From Streptomyces sp. SN-593 (lineage in GTDB: Bacteria > Actinomycetota > Actinomycetes > Streptomycetales > Streptomycetaceae), in assembly GCF_016756395.1 (NCBI RefSeq), contig NZ_AP018365.1, positions 5,645,001 through 5,709,000 on the forward strand: 64,000 nt of DNA. The letters run 5' to 3'. The position numbers were made by a program, and so were the translations under genes. Below, in pieces: positions 1-8,162 of this stretch (the first letter of the stretch is position 1; each line of letters opens with the position of its first letter). Below the pieces are notes generated by a model. It did not search any database. It saw only the letters and a list, made by a program, of their open reading frames with translations, and was not told where the DNA came from.

Positions 1-1
1 C

Positions 2-1783
2 GAGCGGCGGGAGAGCATGGAGACGGTCGGGCGGTCCTTCCTGCTCGCCGCCCCGCTCATCGCCGGCGCCCGGGGCGACGAGGCCGAGGCGCTGACCGAG
101 CGGTACGCCCGCGCCCTGCTGGCCGGGACGCAGCCCGACGGCGCCGAGTCCTGGCCCCGCGGCGTCACCTGCCGGGCCCCGGTCACCGGGGTGACGAACT
201 CGATCGTCGAGGCCGCGAACATCGCCTTCGGGCTGTACGTCAGCCGGGACCGGCTCTGGGAGCGGCTGACGCCCGCCGAGCGGCGGCGGATCGCCGACTG
301 GCTGCGCCACCACGCCCGGCTGGAGGTCTGGCACAACAACTGGCAGCTCTTCCCGGCGATGGCGGAGGGCTTCCTGCGCTCGGTCGGCGAGGACGTCTCC
401 GGCTGCACCGGCACGCGCAACGTCCGCCGCGTCGAGTCCTGGTACCTCGAACAGGGCTGGTACACCGACGGCCCCGAGCACGCGATCGACCACTACAACG
501 CGTGGGCCATCCACCCCTACCTGTGGGCGTGGTACCGGATGACCGGCCGGACCGCGACGGCGGACGGCGCGCGCCACCTCGAACGGCTCGGCGCGTTCGC
601 CGAGTCCTGGGCGGACACCGTCGCGCCGGACGGCTCCCTGCTGCACGTCGGCCGGTCGCTCACCTACCGGTCGGCGGCGCTGGCGGCGCTGTGGTGCGCG
701 GAGATCTCCGGGGTCAACCCGCTGACGCCCGGCGCCACCCGGCGGCTCGCGTCGGGGGTGCTCGCCCGGTTCACCGACGCCGGCGTGGGTGTCGAGCGGC
801 CGCCGGACCTCGGCTGGTACCGCCCCTACGAGCCGATCGCGCAGACCTACAGCGGGTTCGGTTCGCCCTACCTGGCGGGCATCGGGTTCCTGGGGCTGGC
901 CCTCGACCGGGACGCCCCGGTGTGGACGGCGGTCGAGGAACCCCAGCCGACCGAGGGCGGGCCGCGGACCCGGGTCATGCCGTCGCTGGGGTGGCTGCTG
1001 CGGACGCAGCGGGACGGCATTGTCCGGCTGGTGAACCACGGCAGCGACCACTGCGAGATCCCGGTCGAGCCGACCCGGGCCGACCCGGACGACCCGCACT
1101 ACGCGAAGCTCGGCTACTCCAGCCACACCGCGCCCGGCACGGCGGCCGGCTGGACCTCCAACGTCGACGGGCACCTCGCGCTGCTCGACACCGGCGGGCG
1201 GGCCAGCCACCGCGGCGTCATCCGCGCGATGCGCGTGCAGGGGCCGGTCGCCGGGTCGGTCCACCTGCCGCAGATCGACGGCCGCCTGCTGCCCGGGTGC
1301 AGCGTGGTCAGCGTCAGCATCCTGGAGGGGGACCTCGAACTGCGCGCCCACCTCGTGCGGGCACCGCGGCCGTACCCGGTGCGCGAGGGCGGCTGGGCGG
1401 TCGCCGACGGGGCGGCCCCCGAGGCGTCCACGGACGCGAAGGCCCTCACCGCCGCCGTGTCCCGCGCCGACGGCCTCACCTCGACGGTCGTCGGCCTGCA
1501 CGGCTGGACCGGCGCGGCCACCCACGCCGAGCTGGACACCAACGCCATGGGCCCGTGCTCCGCGGTGCCGGTGCTCACCGCCACGGCCGGCACCCCGGCC
1601 ACGGTGCTCGTCTCCCTCCACGCCCTCACCCGCGCGGCACCGCCCCCCGCCGACCTGGCGGCCGCGGTCCGCGTGGAGATCGAGGGCACCGCTGTGCGCG
1701 CCCACTGGTCGACGGGCACGCACCACACCCTCGACCTCGCCGCCTTCGTCCCCTGGGACGGGGTCGTGCCCGCCCCGCGCTGA
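2..1783 (+). CDS. DUF2264 domain-containing protein (5' truncated by window edge)
   Basis: About 590 residues are visible and the frame stays open to the window edge. The ATG at 17 is probably internal, because residues before it (ERRES) continue the same frame and the family normally has more N-terminal sequence. The motif run FLLAAPLIAGA followed by a Trp/His-rich stretch (WHNNWQLFPAM, about residue 110; WYTDGPEHAIDHYNAWAIHPYLWAWY, about residue 145) is the DUF2264 signature, an alpha/alpha-toroid fold predicted to act on glycans. No signal peptide is seen in the visible part. The gene ends at a strong bidirectional hairpin facing the DUF3107 gene. The substrate is unknown. Confidence 0.85.
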   Translation, partial: ERRESMETVGRSFLLAAPLIAGARGDEAEALTERYARALLAGTQPDGAESWPRGVTCRAPVTGVTNSIVEAANIAFGLYVSRDRLWERLTPAERRRIADWLRHHARLEVWHNNWQLFPAMAEGFLRSVGEDVSGCTGTRNVRRVESWYLEQGWYTDGPEHAIDHYNAWAIHPYLWAWYRMTGRTATADGARHLERLGAFAESWADTVAPDGSLLHVGRSLTYRSAALAALWCAEISGVNPLTPGATRRLASGVLARFTDAGVGVERPPDLGWYRPYEPIAQTYSGFGSPYLAGIGFLGLALDRDAPVWTAVEEPQPTEGGPRTRVMPSLGWLLRTQRDGIVRLVNHGSDHCEIPVEPTRADPDDPHYAKLGYSSHTAPGTAAGWTSNVDGHLALLDTGGRASHRGVIRAMRVQGPVAGSVHLPQIDGRLLPGCSVVSVSILEGDLELRAHLVRAPRPYPVREGGWAVADGAAPEASTDAKALTAAVSRADGLTSTVVGLHGWTGAATHAELDTNAMGPCSAVPVLTATAGTPATVLVSLHALTRAAPPPADLAAAVRVEIEGTAVRAHWSTGTHHTLDLAAFVPWDGVVPAPR

Positions 1784-1819
1784 CCACCGGGGCGGCCGGC
1801 GGGGAGAAGCCGGGACGCA

Positions 1820-1860
1820 GACGAAGCCGCGTCCCCCGATGCGGGGGACGCGGCTTCGTC
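1820..1860. terminator. Bidirectional terminator between convergent DUF2264 and DUF3107 genes
   Basis: Perfect 19-bp inverted repeat (1820-1838 and 1842-1860) around a 3-nt ATG loop, lying between two convergent genes. It has no long T tract, as is usual in high-G+C actinobacteria. Confidence 0.85.
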
Positions 1861-1878
1861 GTGCGGAGAGCCGCCGGG

Positions 1879-2109
1879 CTAGAGCGCGGCGCCGAAGCCG
1901 ACGCGACGGGTCGCGGGCTCGCCGATCTCCACGTAGGCGAGGCGGTCGGCGGGGACCAGGACCTTGCGGCCGTGCTCGTCCACCAGGCTCAGCAGCTTGC
2001 TGCTGCCGGACAGCGCGTCGGCGACGGCCGCTTCCACCTCGGCCGTCGACTGCGAGCTCTCGATGACGATCTCGCGCGGCGCGTGCTGCACGCCGATCTT
2101 GACCTCCAC
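1879..2109 (-). CDS. DUF3107 family small protein (TB9.4-like)
   Basis: A 76-residue cytoplasmic protein. The sequence EVKIGVQHAPREIVIES...LLSLVDEHGRKVLVPADRLAYVEIGE covers the whole DUF3107 family. I chose the GTG at 2109 because GGAGG lies 10 nt upstream and the family begins with VEVKIG; the longer open frame to 2226 has no family similarity. It is the likely counterpart of mycobacterial Rv3208A, and as there it lies next to the TetR gene. Its biochemical role is unknown. It is transcribed away from DUF2264 and probably together with the TetR gene upstream (136-bp gap). Confidence 0.9.
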   Translation of the reverse strand: MEVKIGVQHAPREIVIESSQSTAEVEAAVADALSGSSKLLSLVDEHGRKVLVPADRLAYVEIGEPATRRVGFGAAL

Positions 2110-2245
2110 GGCTTGGATACCTCCGATGGTCGGGCGGTGTGCGCGGTCGAATCGCGCCGTACGCAGGAAAGAGTAGCCCCGCCCGAGCGGCCGCAACGGC
2201 ACGGCGAAGACGCCGTGAGCGAACAACCGCGCCCGGTCACCGGGC

Positions 2246-2920
2246 TCAGTGCTCGTCCGCGCCGCCCTGCTCCGGCCGGTGGTCGCCCTCGGCGCCGTGC
2301 AGCGGGAAGCCGGCGATGCCGCGCCAGGCCAGCGACGTCAGCAACTGGACCGCGGTGTCACGCGGCATGTCGCTGCCGCTGGCCAGCCAGTAGCGGGCCA
2401 CCACCTGCGAGACCCCGCCGAGGCCGACCGCGAGCAGCATGGACTGCTCGGCCGGCAGGCCGGTGTCCTCCGTGATGACCTCGCTGATCGCCTCGGCGCA
2501 CTGGAGCGCGACCTTGTCCACCCGCTCCCGCACCGCGGGCTCGTTCGTCAGGTCGGACTCGAAGACCAGCCGGAACGCGCCGCCCTCGCCCTCGACGTAG
2601 GCGAAGTACGCGTCCATCGTCGCCTCGACGCGCTTCTTGTTGTCCGTGGTGGACGCCAGCGCGGTGCGCACCGCCTGGAGGAGCGACTCGCAGTGCTGGT
2701 CCAGCAGCGCGAGGTAGAGCTCCAGCTTCCCGGGGAAGTGCTGGTAGAGGACCGGCTTGCTGACCCCGGCCCGCTCGGCGATGTCGTCCATGGCCGCGGA
2801 GTGGTAACCCTGCGCGACGAACACCTCCTGGGCCGCGCCCAGCAGTTGCTCCCGCCGCGCCCTGCGGGGCAGGCGGGTGCCACGCGGCCGTGCCGCCTGA
2901 GTCTGCTCGATGGCTGTCAC
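2246..2920 (-). CDS. TetR/AcrR family transcriptional regulator
   Basis: 224 residues. The N-terminal helix-turn-helix is seen in AMDDIAERAGVSKPVLYQHFPGKLELY (about residues 43-68), followed by an all-helical ligand-binding domain. The GTG start at 2920 is supported by GGGAGG six nt upstream. The start MTAIEQTQAARPRGTRLPRRARR is the conserved Streptomyces form, equivalent in position to mycobacterial Rv3208. The ligand and target are not deducible from sequence; the conserved linkage to DUF3107 suggests co-regulation. Confidence 0.92.
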   Translation of the reverse strand: MTAIEQTQAARPRGTRLPRRARREQLLGAAQEVFVAQGYHSAAMDDIAERAGVSKPVLYQHFPGKLELYLALLDQHCESLLQAVRTALASTTDNKKRVEATMDAYFAYVEGEGGAFRLVFESDLTNEPAVRERVDKVALQCAEAISEVITEDTGLPAEQSMLLAVGLGGVSQVVARYWLASGSDMPRDTAVQLLTSLAWRGIAGFPLHGAEGDHRPEQGGADEH

Positions 2921-3114
2921 GCCGCCTCCCAGTTCTGGTGGTGAAGGTACGAATGAACCGCCGCACCGGCCATCGTACTTTTCAGTAACGACCCTGTGCG
3001 CCGCGCGGACGGACATTCTCACTTCCTGGGACCTGCGGGCGAAACCTGCGGCCGGCCCGCGGGCGTCCGGAGCCGGGGGAGCCGGGGGAGCTGGTCCGCC
3101 GCCCGCGGCGCGGC

Positions 3115-3486
3115 TCAGCGGTAGTCGTCCTCGTCCCGCGCGACCGCGCGCCGCTGCTCGGCGGCGTCCACCGGGTCGGCCTCGGCCGTCTGGCCGGCGG
3201 GGCGCGCGGTGACCGGGTCGTCGCGCTGGTCGACCAGCTCGGCGCGCTGCTCCGCGGTGTCCGCCTCCGGCGCCTCCAGGTCGAGGTCGGGTTCGGGACC
3301 CGGCGCCTCCCGGGTGGCCTCCGCGGCCTCCGCCTCGTCCATCTCGCCGATCGGGTCCCGCTCCTCGACCTCCTCCGCGCCGTCCAGCGCGCCGCCGGTG
3401 CCGCGGACCGGTCCGGTGGCCCTCCTCCCGCGGCCGCCGCCGGTGCTCCCGGGCGCGGTGCCGGTGGTGCCGGTCTGCTCGGACAT
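3115..3486 (-). CDS. Small acidic conserved actinobacterial protein, function unknown
   Basis: 123 residues, very rich in Asp, Glu, Ala and Pro, with no membrane segment and no recognisable fold. The C-terminal half contains repeated short motifs of the type (D)TAEQRAELV / PVDAAEQRRAV and ends in DEDDYR, a tail I recognise from uncharacterised Streptomyces proteins. The ATG at 3486 has GAGGAGG at ideal spacing. It is probably intrinsically disordered. It lies alone between the TetR gene and the divergent hydrolase gene. Confidence 0.7.
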   Translation of the reverse strand: MSEQTGTTGTAPGSTGGGRGRRATGPVRGTGGALDGAEEVEERDPIGEMDEAEAAEATREAPGPEPDLDLEAPEADTAEQRAELVDQRDDPVTARPAGQTAEADPVDAAEQRRAVARDEDDYR

Positions 3487-3692
3487 GGCCCCTCCTCGTG
3501 CAGGGAAACGCGCGCTACCGCCACCTTCGAGCGTAGGCCCTGTCGGGCCCGGGAGCAGCAGCGCGCAGGTGCGGTACGGGGTCGGGACGGCCGCCCGGAG
3601 CGGCGGTCCCGGGGTGGCGGCCCGGTGCTCCTCCCCTTCGCTTCTGACCGGCTTCTGCTCGCGAACACCCCGGCATTGGCGTGATCCTCTCG

Positions 3693-3698
3693 TAATAT
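3693..3698 (+). promoter_or_regulatory. -10 element of a leaderless promoter for the hydrolase gene
   Basis: TAATAT ends 6 nt before the ATG at 3705, so transcription should begin at the A of the start codon. No Shine-Dalgarno sequence is present. Confidence 0.65.
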
Positions 3699-3704
3699 TG
3701 GCGT

Positions 3705-4730
3705 ATGCCCTCGACCGATCTTCCCCGCGCGGCCGTAGCACCGGCGGCCGTACCCCCGGAGGGGCCGCACCTGGCGGCCGGCGAGACGGTGCGGACCGTG
3801 GGGCTGCCCGGGCTGAGCCTGGTGGTCCGGTCACGCGCCGACGGCGGACCGGAGCCCGCGCTGTGCGTGCACGGCCTCGGCGGTTCCTCGCAGAACTGGT
3901 CCGCCCTGATGGCCCGGCTCTCCGACGTCGTCACCGCGGAAGCCCCGGACCTGCCCGGATTCGGCCATTCTCCGCCGCCGGACGACGGCAACTACACGAT
4001 CCCCGGGCACGCCAGAGCCGTGATCCGGCTGCTGGACGCGGAGCGCCGCGGCCCGGTGCACCTGATGGGCAACTCCATGGGCGGCGCGGTCGCCGTCAAG
4101 GTCGCCGCGGCCCGCCCGGACCTGGTGCGCACCCTGACCCTGATCTCGCCCGCGCTGCCGGAGGTGCCGCCGCAGCTCACCGCGTGGCCCACCGTGTTCG
4201 CCGGCGCCCCCGGCATGATCCAGCTCTACACCCGGCTGACCCGCGACTGGTCGCCGGAACGCCGCACCGCCGCCCTGCTGTCGCTGTGCTACGGCGACCC
4301 GGGCGTGGTCGACGGCCGGGCCCGCGAGGACGCCGCCGCCGAGTACGAGCGGCGGATGGCACTGCCGTACTTCCGGGACGCGATGGTCCGCTCCATCCGC
4401 GGAATCGTCGACGCCTACACCCTCGGCGGGCAGCACGCGCTGTGGCGCCAGGCCGAACGGGTCCTCGCTCCGACCTTGCTGGTCCACGGCGGGCGCGACA
4501 AGCTGGTGTCGATGAAGTCCGCCCGCCGCGCCGCCGCGGCCTTCCGCGACCGGCGGACGCTGGTGATCCCGGGCAGCGGGCACGTGGCGATGATGGAGTA
4601 CCCGGCGCTGGTCGACCGGGCCTTCCGCGACCTGCTGTCCGACGTCGCCGCGCGCGAGCGCGAGTCCGGCGGTCCGGCGGGCACCGGCACGAGCACGGGT
4701 CCGAGTACCGACGCGGCGACCAGGAGCTGA
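3705..4730 (+). CDS. Alpha/beta-fold hydrolase
   Basis: 341 residues. The oxyanion-hole motif HGLGG is at 56-60, the nucleophile elbow GNSMGG has Ser124, the acid is Asp265 in HGGRDKL, and the catalytic His293 is in GSGHVAMMEYP, so the triad is complete. A variable cap lies between (about 150-240), and the C-terminal 40 residues are low-complexity. No signal peptide is seen, so it is probably cytoplasmic. The ester or other substrate is unknown. The following DUF3152 gene starts 8 nt after the stop, which suggests a two-gene operon. Confidence 0.9.
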   Translation: MPSTDLPRAAVAPAAVPPEGPHLAAGETVRTVGLPGLSLVVRSRADGGPEPALCVHGLGGSSQNWSALMARLSDVVTAEAPDLPGFGHSPPPDDGNYTIPGHARAVIRLLDAERRGPVHLMGNSMGGAVAVKVAAARPDLVRTLTLISPALPEVPPQLTAWPTVFAGAPGMIQLYTRLTRDWSPERRTAALLSLCYGDPGVVDGRAREDAAAEYERRMALPYFRDAMVRSIRGIVDAYTLGGQHALWRQAERVLAPTLLVHGGRDKLVSMKSARRAAAAFRDRRTLVIPGSGHVAMMEYPALVDRAFRDLLSDVAARERESGGPAGTGTSTGPSTDAATRS

Positions 4731-4738
4731 TCGAGGGC

Positions 4739-6277
4739 GTGGGGAAGCACAGCGCGACAGACGGGCAGGACGACCGGGACAGCCAGAACCAGTGGGGCGG
4801 CCAGGACCCCTGGAACGACCAGGGGCTCCGCGGCCGCCAGGACCTCCCCCGCCAGGACCGCCCGGACCCGGGCGTACCCGGGGCCGGCGGATACGTCAGC
4901 GGCGGACCGATACCGTCCGCCACCCCCGGCACGGGCCGGCGCCGCCGCGGCCCCGCCGACGACGGCGACCACTTCGTCCCGGTGGCGCCGGTGCCCCCGT
5001 CCTCCCCGCTCGGCCCGGTGAGCCCCTACGGCGTCGACGGACCCGGCGAGCCCCGCGATCCCGCCGGCCCGCCGCCGTACACGACCGGCGGGCCGGACGC
5101 CGGTCCGGGCGGGCCGGCGCGCCCGCGCCCCGAACGGCCCGCCCACCCCGAGCACGGCGCGTGGGGCGCCTCCGACACCTGGTCGGCGGACCGGCCCGGC
5201 CGCCGCGACCTGCCCTTCGACCCGGTCGAGGAGTGGGCCGCGGACTGGGCGCCCTACGACACCGCGTCCGCGCTCAGCTCGCCCGCCGCCCACGGCGCCC
5301 TGCCCCGGCACGGCCAGGCGGGGCGCGTGATGTCCCGGCCCCGGCAGGAGTTCCTGGACGCCTTCGACGCGCCCGCGCCCCGCCCCGCGCCGCCTGTGCC
5401 GCCCCCCGCCGGCACCGGCACCGGCGACGGCGAAGCGTCCGCACCGGATTCCGGCGCGCCCGGCCGCCGCAGGACCCGGGCCCTCACCACCGGCGTCGCC
5501 GCCGTCACCGCACTGGCCGCCCTCGCGGTGCTGGCCGGCACCCAGCTGCACCGCGGCCACCACCGCCCCGACGACGGAGTCGCCCCGGGCGGCGAGCCCG
5601 GCCCGTCCGCGGACGAGACGCCCACCGCGCCCCCCACCGCCGCGTCCGCGCCCTCCACCGCGACCGCGGCCACCCCGGCGTCGTACGACACGCAGATGGC
5701 CCGGCAGTACCCCCTCGACCCGCACCTGAGCCTGTCCGGCGCCTTCACCACGGTGCCCGGGCACCAGGACGCCCCCGGCAAGGGCAGGGTGACGCGCTTC
5801 CGGGTCGACGTGGAGAAGGGGCTGGACCTGGACCCCGCGCTCTTCTCCGACGCCGTCTTCACCACCCTGAACGACCCGCGCGGTTGGGGTCACGGCGGCA
5901 CCATGACCTTCGAGCGGGTCTCCTCCGGCCCGGCCGACATCGTCGTCACCCTGGCCAGTCCCGGCACCACCGCGAAGTGGTGCGCCAGATCCGGTCTGGA
6001 CACCACCGTCGACAACGTCTCCTGCGACTCCGCGTCCACCCCCCGCACGATGATCAACGCCTACCGCTGGGCGCAGGGCGCCGCCACCTACGGCCCGGAC
6101 CGCATCCACGCCTACCGGCAGATGCTGGTCAACCACGAGGTCGGCCACCGACTCGGGCACGACCACGTCGGCTGCCCCCGCCAGGGCGCGCCGGCCCCCG
6201 TGATGATGCAGCAGACCAAGTTCCTGTCCCTCGACGGCGGTCCGACCTGCGTCCCCAACCCCTGGCCCTTCCCCTGA
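4739..6277 (+). CDS. DUF3152 membrane-anchored metallopeptidase-like protein
   Basis: 512 residues. A long Gly/Pro/Asp-rich cytoplasmic N-terminal region (1-245) is followed by one transmembrane segment (about 250-270), a Thr/Ala/Pro stalk, and the extracellular DUF3152 domain (about 315-512). That domain ends in the zincin-type motif HEVGHRLGHDHVGC (first His near 465), so zinc binding is likely. The GTG at 4739 gives the family start VGKHS (compare MGRHSRR). The open frame extends far upstream only because of high G+C. The likely counterpart is mycobacterial Rv3207c. The substrate is unknown. Confidence 0.87.
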   Translation: MGKHSATDGQDDRDSQNQWGGQDPWNDQGLRGRQDLPRQDRPDPGVPGAGGYVSGGPIPSATPGTGRRRRGPADDGDHFVPVAPVPPSSPLGPVSPYGVDGPGEPRDPAGPPPYTTGGPDAGPGGPARPRPERPAHPEHGAWGASDTWSADRPGRRDLPFDPVEEWAADWAPYDTASALSSPAAHGALPRHGQAGRVMSRPRQEFLDAFDAPAPRPAPPVPPPAGTGTGDGEASAPDSGAPGRRRTRALTTGVAAVTALAALAVLAGTQLHRGHHRPDDGVAPGGEPGPSADETPTAPPTAASAPSTATAATPASYDTQMARQYPLDPHLSLSGAFTTVPGHQDAPGKGRVTRFRVDVEKGLDLDPALFSDAVFTTLNDPRGWGHGGTMTFERVSSGPADIVVTLASPGTTAKWCARSGLDTTVDNVSCDSASTPRTMINAYRWAQGAATYGPDRIHAYRQMLVNHEVGHRLGHDHVGCPRQGAPAPVMMQQTKFLSLDGGPTCVPNPWPFP

Positions 6278-6492
6278 CCTTCGGTGCGGTTGCCGGGTAA
6301 ACGGCGGCCGCGCGCGGAGGTTACGCCCCTTCACCCCTTCCGGTGGCAACGCGGACAACCGTCCGCCGAAGCGACGCCGTCCCGGCATAGCGTGCTTCGC
6401 GCCGGGCGGGCTCGGCCGCCGCACCATCGCACCGCGCAGCACTCCGCCCCGGCAGCGACCGTACATCCGGCACGCCGAGAGGGGGCGCACTC

Positions 6493-8154
6493 GTGCGCAT
6501 CGCACTACTCACCGAGGGTGGCTACCCGTATGCGCGAGGTGAAGGGGGTGCGTGGTGCGACCGCCTGGTGCGCGGCCTCGCGCACCACGAGTTCGACGTG
6601 TACGCGCTCAGCAGGTCGCCGCGGACCGAGGCCGGCGGCCGGGTGGACCCGGCGCCGCCGGTCCGGCGGGTCCGGGCCGAGCGGCTGTGGGGCGAGCCGC
6701 CGGCGCCGGTGCGCGGCGGCGGCCGGACCGCGCGCAGGGCCAGGCGGGCCGCGTTCCGCTGGCACTTCGGCGACCTCGCCGCCGCGCTCGCGGGGGTGGC
6801 CGACACCCCGGACCGCCGGGGCCCGGCGCGTGGCGAGCCCCGCGCGGAGCGCGCCGAGCGGTTCGCCGCGGGGCTGTACGGCCTCGCCGAACTCGCCGCG
6901 GAGCACGGCGGGCTGCCCGGGCTGCTGCGGAGCGAGGACGCCCTGACCGCGCTGGAGGCGGCCTGCCGCGCGCCCGGCGCCCGCCCCCTGCTCGGGGACA
7001 TCGGGGTCACCGGACTCCTGGCGGTGGCCGCGCTGCTGGAGCACCAGCTCCGCCCGCTGTCACTGCCCTGGTACGGACCCGACGAGCTGGGCGCGGCCGA
7101 CCTGTGCCACGCCGTCTCGGGCGGCCCCGCCACCCTGCCCGGACTGCTGGCCAAACGCTTCTGCGGCACCCCGCTGATCGTCACCGAGTACACGGTCCGG
7201 GTGCGGGAGGCGCTGCTCGCCCACCGCGCGGCCGGGCTGCCCCCGGCGGTACGCGTCCTGCTCGGCGACTACCACCGGCTGCTGGCCGCCGAGTCCTACC
7301 GGCAGGCCGCGCTGGTCACGCCCGGTTCGACCCATGTGCGGCGCTGGCAGGAGCGGTGCGGCGCCCCCGCCGACCGGGTCCGCACCGTCCACCCGGGGAT
7401 CGACCCCGGCCGGTTCGCCCGGGTCGGGGCCCAGTCGGAGGAGGAGGCGCGGCAGCCGGCCGCCCGCGCCGAACCCACGCTCGCGTGGGTGGGGCGGGCG
7501 GACCCCGCGAAGGACCTGGTCGCACTCCTGCACGCGTTCCACGCGATACGCGCGCGGCAGCCGCGGGCCCGGCTGAGGGTCTTCCACGCCCCCGTCACCG
7601 ACGAGCGGAGCGCCGGCTACCTCGGGCACTGCCGGGGCCTGGCCGCGCAGCTCTTCCCGGACGAGGCCGCGCACCCGCACGCCGCCGGGGAGAACCCGGT
7701 CACCTTCGAGGAGATCGGGTCGCCCGGCGCGCCCCAACCCGCGGACGCCTACGCGGCGGGCGACGTGGTACTGCTCAGCAGCAGCGCGGAGGGCTTCCCG
7801 CTGAACCTGGTCGAGGCGATGTTCTGCGGCCGGCCCACGGTGTCCACGGACGTCGGGGCCGTGCGTGAGGTGATCGGCGGCACCGGGCTGATCGTTCCCC
7901 CGCGCAACCCGCGCGCGCTCGCCGACGCGGCGCTCGAACTCCTCGGCGGACCCGAGCGGGCCACGCGGCTCGGCGCCGCCGCCCGCGAGCGCGCGCTCGC
8001 GCTCTTCACGGTCACGACCTGCGTGCACGCCTTCCGCGACGCCTACCTCTCCGTCGTCGCCCGCCACCCCGTCCCCCGCGAGCCCCTCCACGACGCCACG
8101 GGCGCGCCCCGCCCCTTCGTCGCCCCCGCGGAAGCCCTCATCCCGTGCCGCTAG
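6493..8154 (+). CDS. DUF3492 GT4-family glycosyltransferase (PelF-like)
   Basis: 553 residues. The start MRIALLTEGGYPYARGEGGAWCDRL is the diagnostic N-terminus of DUF3492/PelF-type transferases. The C-terminal GT4 domain (about 290-530) includes the GRADPAKDL nucleotide-sugar region and the acidic E-x7-E motif in EGFPLNLVEAM (about 433-441). PelF polymerises UDP-HexNAc in the cytoplasm during Pel polysaccharide synthesis, and a related donor is inferred here. The GTG start follows GAGAGGGGG. It heads a tightly packed run of five co-directional genes ending at 11886. Confidence 0.88.
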   Translation: MRIALLTEGGYPYARGEGGAWCDRLVRGLAHHEFDVYALSRSPRTEAGGRVDPAPPVRRVRAERLWGEPPAPVRGGGRTARRARRAAFRWHFGDLAAALAGVADTPDRRGPARGEPRAERAERFAAGLYGLAELAAEHGGLPGLLRSEDALTALEAACRAPGARPLLGDIGVTGLLAVAALLEHQLRPLSLPWYGPDELGAADLCHAVSGGPATLPGLLAKRFCGTPLIVTEYTVRVREALLAHRAAGLPPAVRVLLGDYHRLLAAESYRQAALVTPGSTHVRRWQERCGAPADRVRTVHPGIDPGRFARVGAQSEEEARQPAARAEPTLAWVGRADPAKDLVALLHAFHAIRARQPRARLRVFHAPVTDERSAGYLGHCRGLAAQLFPDEAAHPHAAGENPVTFEEIGSPGAPQPADAYAAGDVVLLSSSAEGFPLNLVEAMFCGRPTVSTDVGAVREVIGGTGLIVPPRNPRALADAALELLGGPERATRLGAAARERALALFTVTTCVHAFRDAYLSVVARHPVPREPLHDATGAPRPFVAPAEALIPCR

Positions 8155-8162
8155 GAGCCCCC

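Noticed and set aside
3209..4738. Upstream 510 codons of the frame containing the DUF3152 gene
   Set aside because: They overlap the hydrolase gene on the same strand and the small acidic gene on the other; the family start VGKHS lies at 4739.
6278..6492. Riboswitch or cyclic-dinucleotide sensor before the PelF-like gene
   Set aside because: GCCGGGTAAACGGC looked suggestive, but no further conserved core or plausible fold was found.
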